NCBI GenBank assembly: GCA_043802925.1
Contig: JAZDKP010000223.1
Span: 1 to 35,468 of the forward strand
Source of the DNA: JAZDKP01 sp043802925
GTDB lineage: Bacteria; Fibrobacterota; OXYB2-FULL-49-7; JAEUSG01
Length of the DNA stretch: 35,468 nucleotides
Reading direction: 5' to 3'
Shown here: positions 33,548-35,468 of the stretch, piece after piece
How the letters are laid out: each line of letters begins with the position of its first letter
Numbering within the stretch: the stretch's first letter is position 1
Notes under the pieces: generated by a model
The model's input: the letters and a program-made list of their open reading frames with translations, nothing else
The model's database searches: none
What the model was told of the DNA's origin: nothing
Program-made: the position numbers and the translations under genes

Positions 33548-34311
33548 CACTCTTCAAGGCCGGCTTTATCACCGTGACACTGTACGATGTGGTGGACATC
33601 ATCATCGTCGCGGGCATCATCTACACCATCGTCAAATGGCTCAAGGGCACGCGCTCGGTGCAGATGTTCTTTGCCATCCTCCTTCTCATCCTGGTTTCAC
33701 TGCTTGCGGACCTCTGGCATCTGCACGGCCTCTCGTGGATTATGTCCAACATCAAGACCATCGGCCTGCTCGCCTTTTTTATCGTGTTCCAGCCCGAAAT
33801 CCGCGCGGCCCTCACCCGGCTCGGGCAGGTGGGTATCGGCGACCTTTTTTTCAAAAAGGAACGCCGGCTCATCCCGGTCGACAAAATCGCCGAAGGCGCG
33901 GTGGACATCGCCAAGCGCGGGCTGGGCGGGCTCATTGTCATCAGCCGCAAGGTGGGGCTCCGCCATGTGCTCGAAACCGGAAAGCCCCTGGACGCGGAAA
34001 TCACCCCCGAACTCCTCTCGACTCTCTTCGGAAAAAACACGCCCCTCCACGACGGCGCGGTGGTCATCACCGGCGACCGCATCCTGGCCGCGGCCTGCGT
34101 GCTGCCGCTCCTCTCCAACCCCGGCCTTGACGAACGCCATTACGGCATGCGCCACCGGGCCGCGCTGGGCCTTGCGGCCGAAACGGACGCCATCATCCTT
34201 GTGATTTCCGAACAAACCGGTGAAGTCTCCATCGCCCACGGCAAGGACTTTGTGCGGGGCCTCTCGCAGAAGGAACTGAAAAGTAAAATCGAGTTCTACC
34301 TCGACCAGTAA
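33544..34311 (+). CDS. cdaA: Diadenylate cyclase CdaA
   Basis: CdaA makes cyclic di-AMP from two ATP at the membrane. The 255-residue protein has three N-terminal membrane helices (about 15-32, 40-57, 70-82) followed by the DAC domain. The catalytic DGA (170-172, in LHDGAVVI) and RHR (203-205, in GMRHRAALG) are intact. The ATG overlaps the folP stop. In Gram-positive genomes the next gene is usually the regulator cdaR. Here it is a different membrane protein. c-di-AMP controls potassium and turgor, which fits the envelope genes nearby only loosely. Confidence 0.96.
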   Translation: MTLFKAGFITVTLYDVVDIIIVAGIIYTIVKWLKGTRSVQMFFAILLLILVSLLADLWHLHGLSWIMSNIKTIGLLAFFIVFQPEIRAALTRLGQVGIGDLFFKKERRLIPVDKIAEGAVDIAKRGLGGLIVISRKVGLRHVLETGKPLDAEITPELLSTLFGKNTPLHDGAVVITGDRILAAACVLPLLSNPGLDERHYGMRHRAALGLAAETDAIILVISEQTGEVSIAHGKDFVRGLSQKELKSKIEFYLDQ

Positions 34312-34314
34312 ACC

Positions 34315-35352
34315 ATGGACAAAACGCAAAAACGCTTCCCGAAAAAAAGGGTGTTCCGCATCCTGGCGTTCACTGCGCTCTTTCTCCTGCTCTTTCTGCT
34401 CGCGCGCTTCCTGACAACTCCCCGTGACGCGCCCGTCGAAAACCCGCTCAACCTCCCACAGACCGGCACGGTTCCGGCCGTTACCGCCCCGCTGGGGTTC
34501 CCGGAAAAACCGGCCGTGGATCTTCCCCGCAAGGGTTTTCCGACCCCAGCCGTTTTGTTGCCGGACCGCTCGCCTGTTTCCAATCCCGCACTCCCGGTCG
34601 ACAAGACCCCGCCCTATGTTCATGCGGAACCGGGCCCGGGCCGCCATCCAGCGCCCATCGCCGTAAAACTGCTGTCGGACGAACCCGCCGCGCTCTTTTT
34701 CCGCGTGGCACCCGACACGGTCTGGTCACCCTATACCGCGCCCTATCCGGTCAAAGATTCCGTGGTCCTCGCGTTTTACGGGAGGGATTCCGCGGGTAAC
34801 GTTTCGGAACCCGTGACGCGCGTCTACACCGTGGCCCGGGCACTCCCGCCTTCCTGTCCCGCAGGAATGGTCCCGGTGACACCCAGGGAAGGACGCGCCT
34901 TCTGCATCGACCTATACGAATGGCCCAACAAAAAAGGCGCCCTACCGCTAGCTTATGTCAATTGGTACATGGCGTACGATTCGTGCCGCACCTATAAAAA
35001 ACGGCTCTGCGAAACCGCGGAATGGGAGGCCGCCTGCCTGGGCCCGGACGGTTCCGCTTATCCTTACGGGAACACCTACGAACCGCGCGTGTGCAACACG
35101 GAGGACAATTCCGTGCGCAGTTCAGGGAGTTTTACGGAATGCCGCAGCTACACCGGCGCGTATGACCTGTCGGGCAACCTGCGGGAATGGAGCAATACCA
35201 AGGCAAAGAACGAACGCCATTACCGCGTGGCCGGCGGCTACTGGGCCAACCGCGGGGCCACGCAGTGCAATGCGTCGCAGTACAGCTTTTACCCGGAAAA
35301 CAGCTTCACCTCCGTGGGGTTCCGCTGCTGCGCGGACGCGGGGACGAAATAA
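34315..35352 (+). CDS. Membrane-anchored protein with chitobiase-C-like and SUMF1-like domains
   Basis: The 345-residue protein has a cytoplasmic basic tail, one membrane segment (13-34) and a Pro-rich linker (35-98). A beta-sandwich at about 99-172 resembles chitobiase/hexosaminidase C-terminal domains (FFRVAPDTVWSPYTAPYPV, FYGRDSAGNVSEPV). A formylglycine-generating-enzyme-type domain follows (181-340) with MVPVTPREGRAFCIDLYEWP, RLCETAEWEAAC, YDLSGNLREWSN and SVGFRCCAD. The two catalytic cysteines of true FGE, in the segment after RVAGGYW, are not in the expected places. Only C318 and the C338-C339 pair are there, so a structural or binding role is likely. The start is 3 bases after cdaA with no clear ribosome binding site. 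Confidence 0.8.
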   Translation: MDKTQKRFPKKRVFRILAFTALFLLLFLLARFLTTPRDAPVENPLNLPQTGTVPAVTAPLGFPEKPAVDLPRKGFPTPAVLLPDRSPVSNPALPVDKTPPYVHAEPGPGRHPAPIAVKLLSDEPAALFFRVAPDTVWSPYTAPYPVKDSVVLAFYGRDSAGNVSEPVTRVYTVARALPPSCPAGMVPVTPREGRAFCIDLYEWPNKKGALPLAYVNWYMAYDSCRTYKKRLCETAEWEAACLGPDGSAYPYGNTYEPRVCNTEDNSVRSSGSFTECRSYTGAYDLSGNLREWSNTKAKNERHYRVAGGYWANRGATQCNASQYSFYPENSFTSVGFRCCADAGTK

Positions 35353-35468
35353 TCGTACGAGGTAAGGAGTGCATTCCTTATCCCAGTTCTAAAACTTCTG
35401 CTTTTTTACAACTTTACACTCTTTGATTTCAAAATTCCGATAGAAATCAACCGCAATGCATTTATTTG
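35353..35468. other. AT-rich end of window
   Basis: No gene is visible. TAAGGA (35363-35368) and TCCTTA (35375-35380) could form a weak hairpin after the operon, but no good T-run follows immediately. The window ends before any next start. Confidence 0.4.

Overview
The window looks like chromosomal DNA from a Gram-negative, GC-rich bacterium of the Fibrobacterota/FCB type. This is an inference from gene content, since no rRNA or other phylogenetic marker was available for comparison. The supporting features are PorV/PorQ-like outer-membrane barrels, C-terminal sorting-like domains typical of type IX secretion (T9SS) cargo, a DUF5683 protein and an ftsH-folP-cdaA operon. Several short AT-rich accessory patches break up the GC-rich sequence.

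Layout. (1) 1-1250 is AT-rich: a decayed element with inverted ends, a BrnT/BrnA toxin-antitoxin pair, then a long promoter region with nested palindromes. (2) 1249-4370 holds a secreted GH127-type (DUF1680) glycosidase with a binding domain and a sorting domain, followed directly by the remnant of an alpha/beta-hydrolase. (3) 4399-9531 (minus strand) is a tightly overlapping operon: small membrane protein, SerA-like dehydrogenase, divergent Nramp-like carrier, YtcJ-like amidohydrolase, TerC. (4) 9684-11500 holds a small unknown gene (minus) and a plus-strand winged-helix regulator plus nucleotidyltransferase pair, preceded by two matching 24-bp palindromic operators. (5) 11572-24630 (minus) is a co-directional run of ten envelope genes: two TM/coiled-coil proteins, a pilin-like protein, a DUF5683 protein, a LacI-type regulator, two single-TM proteins, a PorV barrel with an inserted seven-repeat propeller, an M6-type protein whose zinc motif is destroyed, and an intact HELAH metallopeptidase with TolB-like repeats and a C-terminal barrel. 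(6) 24792-28608 (plus) carries an STAS protein, an M23 peptidase, a second PorV-like barrel and tilS. (7) 28696-30348 is an accessory islet of DUF4160/DUF2442 and a GSU2403-type nucleotidyltransferase with its own palindromic promoter. (8) 30572-35352 (plus) is ftsH-folP-cdaA plus a membrane-anchored protein with a sulfatase-modifying-factor (formylglycine-generating enzyme-like) domain.

How the genes may work together. The minus-strand block 11572-24630 reads like an envelope or secretion-linked system in which an inactive M6 protease, translationally coupled to an active surface peptidase, could act as adaptor or cargo beside a PorV-like shuttle. The metal-type operon (Nramp-like, TerC) is co-transcribed with SerA. 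Several toxin-antitoxin-like or nucleotidyltransferase modules sit at the junctions between conserved blocks. The features most worth following up are the tandem operators at 10198-10250, the dead/active protease pair, the PorV-propeller chimera and the islet between tilS and ftsH.
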